This document shows, one piece after another, positions 10,789-19,654 of a DNA stretch of 64,000 nucleotides. A program made the position numbers and the translations under genes. This stretch comes from an uncultured Pseudomonas sp. (lineage in GTDB: Bacteria; Pseudomonadota; Gammaproteobacteria; Pseudomonadales; Pseudomonadaceae), in assembly GCF_943846705.1 (NCBI RefSeq), contig NZ_OX044366.1, forward strand, positions 4,030,001 to 4,094,000, in the 5' to 3' direction. The first letter of the stretch is position 1; every line of letters begins with the position of its first letter. The notes below the pieces were generated by a model. That model searched no databases. It was not told the origin of the DNA and saw nothing but the letters and a program-made list of their open reading frames with translations.

Positions 10789-11279
10789 ACCCGCTCGACC
10801 AACTCGAACCGCTGATCGCCCCGGCGGCCATCAGCTGGTGGCCGCCGGCACCGGGCTGGTGGTTGCTCGCGCTGCTACTGCCGTTGCTGCTGTGGGGCGG
10901 CTTCACGTTGCTCAAACGCCTGCCGCGCAAAGCCACCGACTCCTCGAGCGATGCACCACTCGATCCCTTGCGCCAGGCCGCATTGATCGAACTCGAACAG
11001 CTGAAAAAACCCTACGACGGTGTCGATGCCGGGCCCTGGCTGCAACAGCTCAACGCCATCCTCAAACGCCTGTGTCGCGAGCGTTATCCACAAAGCCACA
11101 GCCACGTCCTCAGCAGCCGAGCCTGGCTGGCCTTTCTCGACAGCCGCTGCCCAGCCGCCGGCCTGACGCGCTGGATGATTCTGGTCGAAGGGGCCTACCG
11201 AGCGCACTGCAGCCTGGATGACAAAGCCATCGCTGGCCTTAATCAGGCCGTGTCGATCTGGATTCGTAAACATGTTTGA
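10785..11279 (+). CDS. DUF4381 membrane protein of the MoxR/vWA operon
   Basis: A 164-residue protein with one hydrophobic segment (WWLLALLLPLLLWGGFTLL, about residues 25-43) after a short Pro/Trp-rich N-terminus. A soluble helical domain follows, with the family-like motif PWLQQLNAILKRLCRERYP. The GTG start overlaps the preceding stop (GTGA), and its 3' end overlaps the start of the next vWA gene by eight bases. Known only as a conserved member of this operon type; likely anchors or scaffolds the ATPase/vWA assembly in the inner membrane. Confidence 0.88.
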   Translation: MNPLDQLEPLIAPAAISWWPPAPGWWLLALLLPLLLWGGFTLLKRLPRKATDSSSDAPLDPLRQAALIELEQLKKPYDGVDAGPWLQQLNAILKRLCRERYPQSHSHVLSSRAWLAFLDSRCPAAGLTRWMILVEGAYRAHCSLDDKAIAGLNQAVSIWIRKHV

Positions 11280-12300
11280 GTTTGCCTGGCTGTGGATATT
11301 CCTTCTCGCGCCCCTGCCCTGGCTGCTACGCGCCTGGCTACCGCCGGCGGACAGCGGCGAAGCGGCCCTGAAAGTCAGTTTTCTGGCTGAACTGGAAAAC
11401 CTCAGCGGCCGCCGCGCCCGCCCACGCCTGCCAGCCATGCGCCAACAGGTGCCGTTTGCGCTGATCTGGTTCTTGCTGCTGCTCGCGTGCGCGCGCCCGC
11501 AATGGCTTGGCGAGCCATTGCCGTTGCCCGCCAGTGGTCGCGACCTGTTGCTAGCCGTGGATGTATCCGGCTCGATGGATTACGCCGACATGACATGGGA
11601 GGATCAGGAGGTCAGCCGCCTGACCCTGGTCAAACACTTGCTGGGCGAGTTTATCGACGGCCGCCAGGGCGATCGCGTCGGTCTGATCCTGTTTGGCAGC
11701 CGCGCCTACCTGCAGTCGCCGCTGACCTTCGACCGGCAGACCGTGCACACCTGGCTGGATGAAGCACAAAAGAATATTGCCGGACCGCAAACCGCCATTG
11801 GTGATGCCATTGGTCTGGCGGTGAAACGCCTACGCGAACGTCCGGCGCAAAGTCGGGTGCTGGTTCTGGTCACAGATGGGGCCAACAACGGCGGTGAGAT
11901 CGACCCGATGACTGCCGCTCGCCTCGCCGCCGCGGAAGGCATAACGATCTACCCGATCGGCATCGGTGCCGACCCCGAACAAGGCGGTGTACTCGGCATG
12001 CTCGGCTTCAACCCCGGTATCGACCTGGATGAGCCGGGCCTGCGCGCGATTGCCGATGCCACCGGCGGTGAATACTTCCGCGCCCGTGACAGCAAGGAGC
12101 TGCAGGCCATCGAAGCCACTCTGGATCGCCTGCAGCCGGTGGCGCAGAAACCTACCCTGACGCGGCCGACCCTGCCACTCTACCCCTGGCCGCTGGGCCT
12201 CGCCCTCCTGCTTAGCCTGCTGCTGGTCAGCCAAACACTCTGGCCAACCCGGCAACCACGCTGGCGCACCTGGCTGACCACTTGGGGTAAAGCGCCATGA
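11272..12300 (+). CDS. BatA-like vWA membrane protein with intact MIDAS
   Basis: A 342-residue inner-membrane protein: two N-terminal hydrophobic segments (about 5-24 and 60-75), a von Willebrand factor A domain (about 90-290) and a C-terminal transmembrane helix near 305-325. The metal-ion-dependent adhesion site is intact (DVSGS, Asp97/Ser99/Ser101), with the later TDGANNGGEID segment supplying its Thr/Asp ligands. The frame is open further 5', but ATG 11272 (MFEFAWLWIF) matches the usual BatA N-terminus and overlaps the DUF4381 stop by eight bases. Together with the next gene it probably forms a membrane vWA pair acted on by the MoxR ATPase. Confidence 0.9.
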   Translation: MFEFAWLWIFLLAPLPWLLRAWLPPADSGEAALKVSFLAELENLSGRRARPRLPAMRQQVPFALIWFLLLLACARPQWLGEPLPLPASGRDLLLAVDVSGSMDYADMTWEDQEVSRLTLVKHLLGEFIDGRQGDRVGLILFGSRAYLQSPLTFDRQTVHTWLDEAQKNIAGPQTAIGDAIGLAVKRLRERPAQSRVLVLVTDGANNGGEIDPMTAARLAAAEGITIYPIGIGADPEQGGVLGMLGFNPGIDLDEPGLRAIADATGGEYFRARDSKELQAIEATLDRLQPVAQKPTLTRPTLPLYPWPLGLALLLSLLLVSQTLWPTRQPRWRTWLTTWGKAP

Positions 12301-14066
12301 GCGAACTAGCCAGCCTCTGGCCGCACTGGCAACGGCCCTTCTGGCTGCTACTGATACCGCTAGCGGGCGTGCTGCTGTGGAAACTCTGGCACCGGGAAAA
12401 GCGCAGCGGACGCTGGCAAGCGTTGTTGCCAAGCGCCTTCCATGCCGCGTTGCTAACGACTGGCAGCGGGCGTAACAGTCGCCTGCCCTGGCTGGCCCTT
12501 GGCCTGGCTTGGTTACTGGCACTGCTGGCACTACTCGGGCCGAGCTGGCAGCGGGTCGAACAACACAACCCAAAGCCTGCGGATCCGCTGGTGGTGCTGC
12601 TTGAGCTGACTCCGCAGATGCTTGCCAGCGACGCCTCACCCAATCGCCTGGCCCAGGCTAAACACAAACTGCTCGACCTGCTGCAAGCCCGCCAGGACGC
12701 ACAAACCGCCATCGTCGTGTATGCCGGCAGCGCGCACACCGTGGTACCGCTGTCCGACGACCTGTCCACCAGCCGCAACCTGCTCGACGCCCTCAACCCA
12801 GGGATCATGCCGGAGCCCGGCACACGCGCCGACCTGGCCGTGGCCAAGGCCCTGCAGCTGCTTGAGCAGGGTGCCCAAGGCAACGGTCGCTTACTGCTGC
12901 TGACCAGCGCCCTGAGCGAAATTGAGCGCCAGGCCATTGGCCAAGCACTCGGCCGTCGTGGCGATCGCTTACACATACTCGGTATCGGCAGCACCCAGGG
13001 CGCACCGATCATTCAGGAGGACGGCGCGTTCCTCAAGGATGCACAAGGTGCCATTCTGCTACCACGCCTGGACAGCAACGGCCTCAAACGCTTTGCCAAT
13101 CAACTCGGCGGCCAATACCAGGGCGCAACCCTGGATGAGCACGACTTGCGTACCCTGGGCCTGCTGGACGCCCCCCTACAGGTGCGCCGTGACGGCGAGA
13201 TGACCCGCCTGCAAGCCTGGGCCGATCAAAGCCACTGGTTACTGCTGCCGCTGCTGTTACTGGCGGCCTGCGCGGCGCGGCGCGGCTGGCTACTGTGCCT
13301 GCCGTTGTTGCTGTTGGGGCTACCGCAGAACAGCTACGCCTTCAGCTTTGAAGACCTCTGGCTACGCGCCGATCAACAAGGCCAGCGCCTGCTCGACGCG
13401 CAGCAACCGGCGGCGGCGGCGCAGCGCTTTAATGACCTGCGCTGGCAAGGCCAAGCCCTCTACCAAGCCGGCGAATACGCCGCTGCTGCCGAACGTTTCG
13501 CCAATGGTGAAACGGCCAGCGACCACTACAACCGTGGCAACGCCCTGGCGCGCAGCAATGAACTGGAAGCCGCCATAGACGCTTATACCCAGGCGCTGGA
13601 GTTGCAGCCTGACTTGGCCCAGGCAGAAAAAAATAAAACCTTGGTCGAAGCATTGTTGCAGCAAGCCCAGCAACAACAGGACCAGCCGGACACCGCAGAA
13701 GAACCCAGCGAGCAGCAGAATCAACCCGGAGCCCAGGCACAAGCCGGGCAGCCCAATCAGCAAGCCCCGCAACAGGCCGAGCAAGCGCCTGCGACCCAGG
13801 CAGAGTCGCAAGCAGAGCCTGATAATCAGGGCCAAAAACCCGCTCAACCCGACTCAGACGAAGCAGCGCATAGCACGCCACAGCAACCGCAAGAAGACCA
13901 CAGCGACAGCCCTGAAGAGCAGCGCGCCAACGCCGAACCGGCCCTCGACGGCGAGCGTCGCCAGGCGTTGGAACAATGGTTGCGGCAGATCCCCGATGAC
14001 CCGGGTGAATTGCTGCGACGTAAATTCAGGCTGGAACAACAACTGCGCCAGGAACAACTGCAATGA
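12297..14066 (+). CDS. BatB-like vWA protein with TPR repeats and degenerate MIDAS
   Basis: A 589-residue fusion. N-terminal hydrophobic segments (about 14-30 and 65-82) are followed by a vWA domain (about 95-290), two adjacent hydrophobic helices (about 310-345), TPR repeats (about 365-450; YNRGNALARSNELEAAIDAYTQALELQPDLA) and a long Gln/Pro/Glu-rich tail. At the position of the metal motif the chain reads VVLLELTPQML, so the canonical Asp-x-Ser-x-Ser is Glu103-Leu-Thr-Pro-Gln and metal binding is unlikely. Overlaps both neighbours by four bases (ATGA). The TPR part corresponds to the separate BatC/BatE-type proteins of other bacteria. Probable non-catalytic partner of the intact vWA protein upstream. 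Confidence 0.87.
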   Translation: MSELASLWPHWQRPFWLLLIPLAGVLLWKLWHREKRSGRWQALLPSAFHAALLTTGSGRNSRLPWLALGLAWLLALLALLGPSWQRVEQHNPKPADPLVVLLELTPQMLASDASPNRLAQAKHKLLDLLQARQDAQTAIVVYAGSAHTVVPLSDDLSTSRNLLDALNPGIMPEPGTRADLAVAKALQLLEQGAQGNGRLLLLTSALSEIERQAIGQALGRRGDRLHILGIGSTQGAPIIQEDGAFLKDAQGAILLPRLDSNGLKRFANQLGGQYQGATLDEHDLRTLGLLDAPLQVRRDGEMTRLQAWADQSHWLLLPLLLLAACAARRGWLLCLPLLLLGLPQNSYAFSFEDLWLRADQQGQRLLDAQQPAAAAQRFNDLRWQGQALYQAGEYAAAAERFANGETASDHYNRGNALARSNELEAAIDAYTQALELQPDLAQAEKNKTLVEALLQQAQQQQDQPDTAEEPSEQQNQPGAQAQAGQPNQQAPQQAEQAPATQAESQAEPDNQGQKPAQPDSDEAAHSTPQQPQEDHSDSPEEQRANAEPALDGERRQALEQWLRQIPDDPGELLRRKFRLEQQLRQEQLQ

Positions 14067-15703
14067 GCCGACTGCTCTGTACCCTTTTACTTAGCCTGCT
14101 GGCCATCAACGCCTACGCGCTAAGCCTGAACGCCACAGTTGACCGCACCCGCCTGAACGCCGGTGAAAGCGTAGAGCTGACCCTGGAATCAGAGGACGCC
14201 ACGCTATTTGGCAAACCCGACCTGCAACCGCTCAATCAGCTGTTCGACGTGCTCGGCACCCGCCAGGTCAATCGCCTGAGCAACGGCAGCGGTGGCGCAC
14301 AGGCCAGTACCCGCTGGATCATCACCCTGCAACCCAAGCACAGCGGTTATGTAGTGATCCCGCCACTGAGCCTCGCTCAACTGCAAAGCGCACCCATTAC
14401 CCTGCACGTGCAAGAAACCACTAGCGCCGCTGACAACCGCCTGGCCCCGGTATTTATCGATGCCAGCCTGGATCAGGAAAGCGTTTACGTGCAGGCACAA
14501 AGCGTGTTGACGCTGCGCATCTACCATTCCGTTTCGCTTTACGACGACAGCAACCTGACCCCACTGGAGATGCCCCAGGCACGCGTTGAAGCCTTGGGTG
14601 AGCCGCGCACCTATGAGAAAGACATCAATGGTGTGCGTCATGGTGTCATCGAATTGCGCTATGCCATCTTTCCCCAGGAAAGTGGCGAGCTGCTGATCCC
14701 CGCGCAAGCCTTTACCGCCACAGCAGTTGATCGCTCGGCCAGTAACACTTACAACCCGTTCGGCCCACGCCCCGGCAAGGTTGTGCGGGTTAAATCGCCA
14801 GAAATCCCGCTGATGGTGAAAGCCAAACCAGCCAGCTACCCCGCCGATGCCCCCTGGCTACCGGCACGCGCGCTGAGCCTCAGTGAAGTGTGGAGCCCAC
14901 AACCGGAAGACGCTCGCGTCGGCGACTCGCTGACCCGCAGCCTGCTGCTCAAGGCCGAAGGCCTGGCCAGTGCACAATTGCCGCCACTGCCGGCCACCCA
15001 AGCTGCCGGCTTGCGGCGCTACCCGGACCAACCACAGCTGGCCAATCAGGTCAGCGAAAATGGCTTGACGGGTAGCCGCGAAGAACGTGAAGCCCTGGTG
15101 GCCAATCGTGAAGGCATGATTGCCCTGCCGGCTGTTGAAGTGCGGTGGTGGAACACCCAGACCGATCAGCTGGAACACAGCAGCTTGCCAGCACGCAACC
15201 TACAAGTGGCCGCCAATCCAAACCTAGAAGCCCTGCCTGTTGCAGCCGAGCGCCCTGCCGTCAGCCAAGCTGCCGACGTACAGCTATGGCCCTGGCAGTT
15301 GAGCACTGGGCTGTTGGGGCTGACCACCCTACTCGGCTTTACGCTATGGTGGCGCGCCCGCCGTCAGCCTGCTGTACTGCCCAGCCAGCAAACAGGCCCG
15401 AGCCCGCGCAACCTGCTCGATGACCTCAAACGCACCTGCCTGGCAAACGATTCGCAAGCCACCCGCCATGCGCTCGATGCCTGGGCGCGCCAACAACCGG
15501 AAACCCTGGCGGATATGGCAGCGCGCTTTACCCCGCTGTCCGACGCCCTCGACGGCCTGAATGGCGCGCTCTACAGCGAAAGCGGTCAGCATTGGCAGGG
15601 TCGTAATCTATGGCTGGCAATCCGCAGCCTGCCCGCCACTGAAGACCTGGAAAGCACCGCCAATACAGACACCAGCACGCTGCCTCCACTCTACCCACGC
15701 TAA
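14063..15703 (+). CDS. BatD-family (oxygen-tolerance/aerotolerance) membrane protein
   Basis: Last gene of the operon, 546 residues. A signal peptide (MSRLLCTLLLSLLAINAYA) leads into a long periplasmic beta-sandwich region typical of BatD (DUF, 'protein BatD'), with NATVDRTRLNAGESVELTLE near the N-terminus. One transmembrane helix (WPWQLSTGLLGLTTLLGFTLWW, about residue 415-435) and a cytoplasmic tail follow. Its ATG overlaps the preceding stop by four bases. Known BatD homologs are named for Bacteroides aerotolerance, but a role in oxygen tolerance has not been shown for pseudomonads to my knowledge. Confidence 0.87.
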   Translation: MSRLLCTLLLSLLAINAYALSLNATVDRTRLNAGESVELTLESEDATLFGKPDLQPLNQLFDVLGTRQVNRLSNGSGGAQASTRWIITLQPKHSGYVVIPPLSLAQLQSAPITLHVQETTSAADNRLAPVFIDASLDQESVYVQAQSVLTLRIYHSVSLYDDSNLTPLEMPQARVEALGEPRTYEKDINGVRHGVIELRYAIFPQESGELLIPAQAFTATAVDRSASNTYNPFGPRPGKVVRVKSPEIPLMVKAKPASYPADAPWLPARALSLSEVWSPQPEDARVGDSLTRSLLLKAEGLASAQLPPLPATQAAGLRRYPDQPQLANQVSENGLTGSREEREALVANREGMIALPAVEVRWWNTQTDQLEHSSLPARNLQVAANPNLEALPVAAERPAVSQAADVQLWPWQLSTGLLGLTTLLGFTLWWRARRQPAVLPSQQTGPSPRNLLDDLKRTCLANDSQATRHALDAWARQQPETLADMAARFTPLSDALDGLNGALYSESGQHWQGRNLWLAIRSLPATEDLESTANTDTSTLPPLYPR

Positions 15704-15943
15704 CCGGCTGCATGGCGAGGCCAGCCAACAAGCCGAAGTGATCGGGCGTACGCTTGTTCTAGAGCGGTGTGTGTGGAGTCGCCTGACCTGCAAAACGGCG
15801 GGCCCACATAGCCCGCCAAGCGCTGGCTGGGTCATGGCGCAACTGACTGCACATAGGAACATCAGCACATAGCTCATGCCTATGCGCTCCGCCCTACATC
15901 GTCTAGCGGCTGCCTGGCTCAAGCCTTAGCGAGTAGACCCGCA

Positions 15944-15977
15944 ATAAAAAACCGCGACCCTAGGGCCGCGGTTTTTA
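15944..15977. terminator. Rho-independent terminator after the RND transporter gene (bidirectional)
   Basis: An A-run, then ACCGCG, CCC, GGG, CGCGGT and a T-run: a stem of about ten pairs with one mismatch, and U-tracts on both strands. It ends the leftward transporter operon and can also stop read-through from the rightward BatD operon. Confidence 0.85.
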
Positions 15978-15996
15978 GTGTTGCCAGGTATCAGGC

Positions 15997-18351
15997 TTAG
16001 GCCTTGTTGCGCAGCTTCTCTGGATTGATCAGGAAGCGTGCCAGGGCAGGCAGCAGCCAGATCGCACCGATCATGTTCCAGAGGAACATAAAGGTCAGCA
16101 TCAAGCCCATGTCAGCCTGGAACTTGATCGTCGAGAAGATCCAGGTGGCCACGCCGATTGCCAGACAGACGCCGGTGAACAGCACCGCTTTACCCGTCGA
16201 CTTGAGCGTTTCGTAGTAAGCGTCCTGCAACGACAAACCTTGACGCAAGTAGGTTTCCAGGCGGCTGTAAATATAGATGCCGTAGTCGACACCAATACCA
16301 ACACCCAAGGCGATTACCGGCAGAGTCGCCACCTTCACACCGATGCCCATATAGGCCATCAACGCGTTGCCCAGTACCGAAGTGAGTACCAGCGGCAGGA
16401 TTACGCAAAGGGTGGCTGCCAGCGAACGGAAGGTCAGCAGGCACATGATGCTCACGGCCGCATACACCGCGATCAGCATGGTGGTTTCCGATGCTGCGAT
16501 CACCTCGTTGGTGGCCGCCTCGATGCCTGCGTTACCCGCTGCCAAGACGAACTCAAGACCTTCCTGGTTGTTCTCCTTGGCAAAGTCTTCGGCGACATCA
16601 ACCGCACGGGACAAGGTTTCTGCCTTGTGATCGGTAAGGAACACCAACACCGGGGCCACCGAACAATCACTGTTGTACAGGCCATCGGCCCGGGCAATGG
16701 AGTTGTTCAGCATGTCCTGATTGCGCGACAGGGTTTCCCACTTCAGGTTGCCCTCGTTCATGCCTTTGATCACCTGACGCGACACGGTGACCATGGAGAT
16801 GGCCGACTGCACGCCTTCAGTGTTCTCCATCTTCCACATCAACTCGTCCATGGCCGACAGTGTCTGATAGGTCGAACACCCTTCAGATGCCGTCTTGACC
16901 ATGATCACCAGCACATCGGAACTGGTGGAGTAGTTGCGGATGACGAAATCGTTATCCAGGTTGTAGCGCGAGTCCGGATGCAGCTCAGGCGCGCCTTGAT
17001 CGAGGTCACCGATCTTCAGGTTCTGCCCGTACCACACGCCGCCAGCCAAGGCTGCGACAGCAACCACCACGGAAATCGGCGCCACCATCGGGTGCGCACA
17101 CTTGGACAGAAAGCGCCAGAACGGGTGCTCCTTGGCCGCGTCCTCGCGGCTGATCCTCACTGCCTTCTTGCTGATGCCGATATAGGAAATCATCACTGGC
17201 AGCAGAATCAGGTTGGTCAGGATAATCACCGCCACACCCATGGATGCGCCGATGGCCAGTTCACGGATCACGCCGATATCGATCAGCAGCAGGGTGATAA
17301 AGCCCACGGCATCCGACAGCAACGCAACCAAACCTGGAATAAACAGCTGACGGAAGGCCATACGTGCCGCAGACAAGGGATCTGTCGCCTCACCCGAGGC
17401 CATGGCAATACCGTTGATCTTCTGCACGCCATGGGAAATACCAATGGCGAAGACCAGAAACGGTACCAGCATCGAATAGGGATCAAGCCCGAAGCCCAGG
17501 GTATGCAGCAAGCCCAGCTGCCAGACCACTGCGATCAGCGTAGTGACCACCACGGCCAGGGTGCTTTTGAAACAGTGGGTGAACCACAGCAGCAGCACAA
17601 AAGTGATCGCGATTGCCACGGCAAAAAACAGTGCTACGCCCATCAAACCATCGATCAGGTCGCCAACTTTTTTAGCGAAACCAATGATATGGATTTTGAC
17701 GTTAGGATTCTGCGCCTGGTACTTGTCGCGGATCTTCTCTTCCAGTTCATGAGAGAACTTCTGGTAATCGAGAGGGATCTGTTTACTCATGTCATCAGGG
17801 TCGGCATAGGTTTCCAGCAGCGGCAAGTCGACGATGCTCGACTTGAAGTTGTTGGCGACCAATCGGCCAATCTGCCCAGACTTGAGAATATTACTGCGCA
17901 GCTCTTCCAGGCTATCCGAGGAGCCGTCATAGGTTTGCGGAATCACTTCACCGCCGGCAAAACCTTCCTCGGTCACTTCGGTCCAGCGCACGCTGGGGCT
18001 CCACAGTGACTTAAGACCAGAACGGTCGACACCTGGAATGTAGAAGGCTTCGTCGTTGATCAGACGCAGCGTCTCCATGTATTCCTTGGAGAAGATATCG
18101 CCATCCACCGCTTCCACCGAAATACGCACGGTGTTGCCGAGGTTGGCCAGGTCATTGCGATGCTCGAGCATCTTCTGAATATAAGGATGCCCCAGCGGAA
18201 TCATCTTCTCGAAGCTGGTCTGTGGACGCACTTGCGACGCTTGGAAGAACAGAAACACACTGATCAACAAACACAGCAGAATCACGGCCGGACGATTATT
18301 GAAGATCAACCGCTCCAAGAAGGAGGCAGGTTGTTGTTGATGCTTACTCAT
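15997..18351 (-). CDS. RND/MMPL-superfamily exporter (COG1033 type) of the DUF1302-DUF1329 cluster
   Basis: A 784-residue polytopic inner-membrane protein with the duplicated RND layout: TM1 near 22-38, a periplasmic domain, five or six helices (about 240-400), a second TM1-like helix near 432-448, a second periplasmic domain, and helices to the end. The second repeat has the proton-relay pair in VGIGVDYGIYIY (Asp689-Tyr690). The equivalent place in the first repeat reads AIGISHGVQ (Ser306-His307), so the halves are not equivalent. No membrane-fusion protein gene is adjacent. ATG 18351 follows GGGAG. It lies 15 bases after the propeller gene. Substrate unknown; hydrophobic or lipid-like cargo is plausible by analogy with MmpL proteins. 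Confidence 0.88.
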   Translation of the reverse strand: MSKHQQQPASFLERLIFNNRPAVILLCLLISVFLFFQASQVRPQTSFEKMIPLGHPYIQKMLEHRNDLANLGNTVRISVEAVDGDIFSKEYMETLRLINDEAFYIPGVDRSGLKSLWSPSVRWTEVTEEGFAGGEVIPQTYDGSSDSLEELRSNILKSGQIGRLVANNFKSSIVDLPLLETYADPDDMSKQIPLDYQKFSHELEEKIRDKYQAQNPNVKIHIIGFAKKVGDLIDGLMGVALFFAVAIAITFVLLLWFTHCFKSTLAVVVTTLIAVVWQLGLLHTLGFGLDPYSMLVPFLVFAIGISHGVQKINGIAMASGEATDPLSAARMAFRQLFIPGLVALLSDAVGFITLLLIDIGVIRELAIGASMGVAVIILTNLILLPVMISYIGISKKAVRISREDAAKEHPFWRFLSKCAHPMVAPISVVVAVAALAGGVWYGQNLKIGDLDQGAPELHPDSRYNLDNDFVIRNYSTSSDVLVIMVKTASEGCSTYQTLSAMDELMWKMENTEGVQSAISMVTVSRQVIKGMNEGNLKWETLSRNQDMLNNSIARADGLYNSDCSVAPVLVFLTDHKAETLSRAVDVAEDFAKENNQEGLEFVLAAGNAGIEAATNEVIAASETTMLIAVYAAVSIMCLLTFRSLAATLCVILPLVLTSVLGNALMAYMGIGVKVATLPVIALGVGIGVDYGIYIYSRLETYLRQGLSLQDAYYETLKSTGKAVLFTGVCLAIGVATWIFSTIKFQADMGLMLTFMFLWNMIGAIWLLPALARFLINPEKLRNKA

Positions 18352-18366
18352 GCAAAGGCTCCCGGC

Positions 18367-19458
18367 TTATTGTTGTTGGCCCAGATCGGCGCCCGTAGGC
18401 GCAGCAGCGTGAACGCCACCCTGCCCTACCAGAATCAGATTGCCGTTTTCCATTGCTGCAACGCCTGCCAGCGAAAGCCGGTCGGCACGATTGGTCACAC
18501 TGAAATTGCGGCCGTTGTCGGTGCTCTTGAGTACGGTACCGCCATGCCCAACCACCACAATGGAGCCGTCGGCCAGACGATTACCGTCAGCCAGACCAAA
18601 CTCCAGAGGGCCATTGTGGGCGGTATTCAAGCTGATCGCTTGCCAGGTCGTACCGAAGTCAGCCGAGCGGAACAAGTGCCCACGCAGGCCATAAACCAGT
18701 AACGCTCCGGCTTCATCAGTACCCAAGGCACCAAACAGTGAGCCCTCATAAGGGCCCTCTAGCGTTTCCCAGGTTTGCCCCCAATCGGGTGAGCGGAACA
18801 TCACGCCTTGCTCGCCGACGACAAACAGGCCGGAGTCTTTAACCTCGACGATAGCGTTGAGGTGATAAAGGTCTTCGTTGCCCATACGCTCGCCAATATC
18901 AACCCAATTGGCACCACCATCGGTGGTTTCCAGCAGAGCGCCATAGGCACCCACAACAAAACCGTTATTACGATCCTTAAACCAGACATCAAGGAACGGA
19001 GCACCCTCTTCACGCTCGAGGTCTTCGAACTGCTTGACCCAGGTAGCACCACCATCGGTGCTAGCTAAAATCTGCGCATCGTGACCGACGGCCCAGCCAT
19101 GGCTATCGTCGATAAAGAACACGGCAGTAAGCATTTGCTTGGTCGGCACTTTGGCCTGCACCCAGCTCGCGCCGTTGTCATCGGAGAGGAGGATATGTCC
19201 ACGATCACCGACGGTGACCAAGCGCTTGCCCAGGCTGGCAACATCCAGCAGCAAGCTATGCTCGGCCTTGGCAGACATGATCGAGAATTTACTGCCTTCA
19301 TCGCTGGCAGCTTGCAGTGGTGCACTGGCCAGCATCAGCATGGATAGCACACTGCACAGCGACAGCGCTTTGGCTATCGGTGAGTGGCGGAACCCCGGCG
19401 TGCGGGAAGCCCCCACAACATGACCGGCCTGGGTGCGCCGCATAACGGGCTCACTCAT
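18367..19458 (-). CDS. YCF48/photosystem II assembly-like beta-propeller protein, exported
   Basis: A 363-residue protein with a long basic N-terminus, a hydrophobic export segment (ALSLCSVLSMLMLASAPLQA, about 31-50) and then repeated propeller blades with the Asp-box-like pattern: STDGGATW, TTDGGANW, SPDWGQTW, SADFGTTW and STDNGRNF. This is the YCF48/HCF136 family; despite the name it is common in non-photosynthetic bacteria beside RND transporters. Start ATG 19458 follows a strong AAGGGGGGAAGG site. It is probably a periplasmic scaffold between the RND protein and the DUF1329/DUF1302 proteins. Separated from DUF1329 by a strong hairpin, so its expression may differ from the upstream pair. 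Confidence 0.86.
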   Translation of the reverse strand: MSEPVMRRTQAGHVVGASRTPGFRHSPIAKALSLCSVLSMLMLASAPLQAASDEGSKFSIMSAKAEHSLLLDVASLGKRLVTVGDRGHILLSDDNGASWVQAKVPTKQMLTAVFFIDDSHGWAVGHDAQILASTDGGATWVKQFEDLEREEGAPFLDVWFKDRNNGFVVGAYGALLETTDGGANWVDIGERMGNEDLYHLNAIVEVKDSGLFVVGEQGVMFRSPDWGQTWETLEGPYEGSLFGALGTDEAGALLVYGLRGHLFRSADFGTTWQAISLNTAHNGPLEFGLADGNRLADGSIVVVGHGGTVLKSTDNGRNFSVTNRADRLSLAGVAAMENGNLILVGQGGVHAAAPTGADLGQQQ

Positions 19459-19479
19459 ATACCTTCCCCCCTTATTCTT

Positions 19480-19513
19480 ATAGGTCGCACTACCCTTATA
19501 GCAGTGCGCCTAT
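19480..19513. repeat. Imperfect inverted repeat just upstream of the YCF48-type gene
   Basis: ATAGGTCGCACT (19480-19491) faces AGTGCGCCTAT (19503-19513); the arms are complementary apart from one bulged base. It sits about 20-55 bases before the start codon, so it could be an operator or a structure over the leader. Function unknown. Confidence 0.45.
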
Positions 19514-19604
19514 CCTACTGAGCTTTCAAAAGGCCTGACAATCGGCGCGACGTTATGTTTTGTTAAACCCGGCCGTCTACCATGCCCTGTTCGACAGATA
19601 AATA

Positions 19605-19638
19605 GCAAAAGGCCGCTACAACGGTAGCGGCCTTTTGC
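19605..19638 (-). terminator. Strong hairpin between DUF1329 and YCF48-type genes (terminator or attenuator)
   Basis: GCAAAAGGCCGCTAC and its exact complement GTAGCGGCCTTTTGC flank a four-base loop, giving a 15-pair perfect stem. On the leftward strand the 3' arm ends with CCTTTTGC, so the U-run lies within the stem. It begins 16 bases after the DUF1329 stop. It should cause full or partial termination, leaving the first two genes more highly expressed than the last two, or it may protect the 3' end of the upstream mRNA. Confidence 0.75.
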
Positions 19639-19654
19639 AAAACCCACATGCAGA

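Noticed and set aside
13680..13960. Gln/Pro/Ala-rich stretch considered as a possible insertion or frameshift
   Set aside because: The reading frame is continuous to the stop and couples to BatD by a four-base overlap; it is a low-complexity tail of the vWA/TPR protein.
15797..15817. Hairpin GGCGGGC / GCCCGCC downstream of BatD
   Set aside because: No T-tract on either side; the stronger terminator at 15944-15977 explains the end of both operons.
16240..18009. A 589-codon open frame on the plus strand, antisense to the RND transporter
   Set aside because: His/Gln-rich translation typical of the complement of a high-GC gene; the transporter on the other strand is a clear family member.
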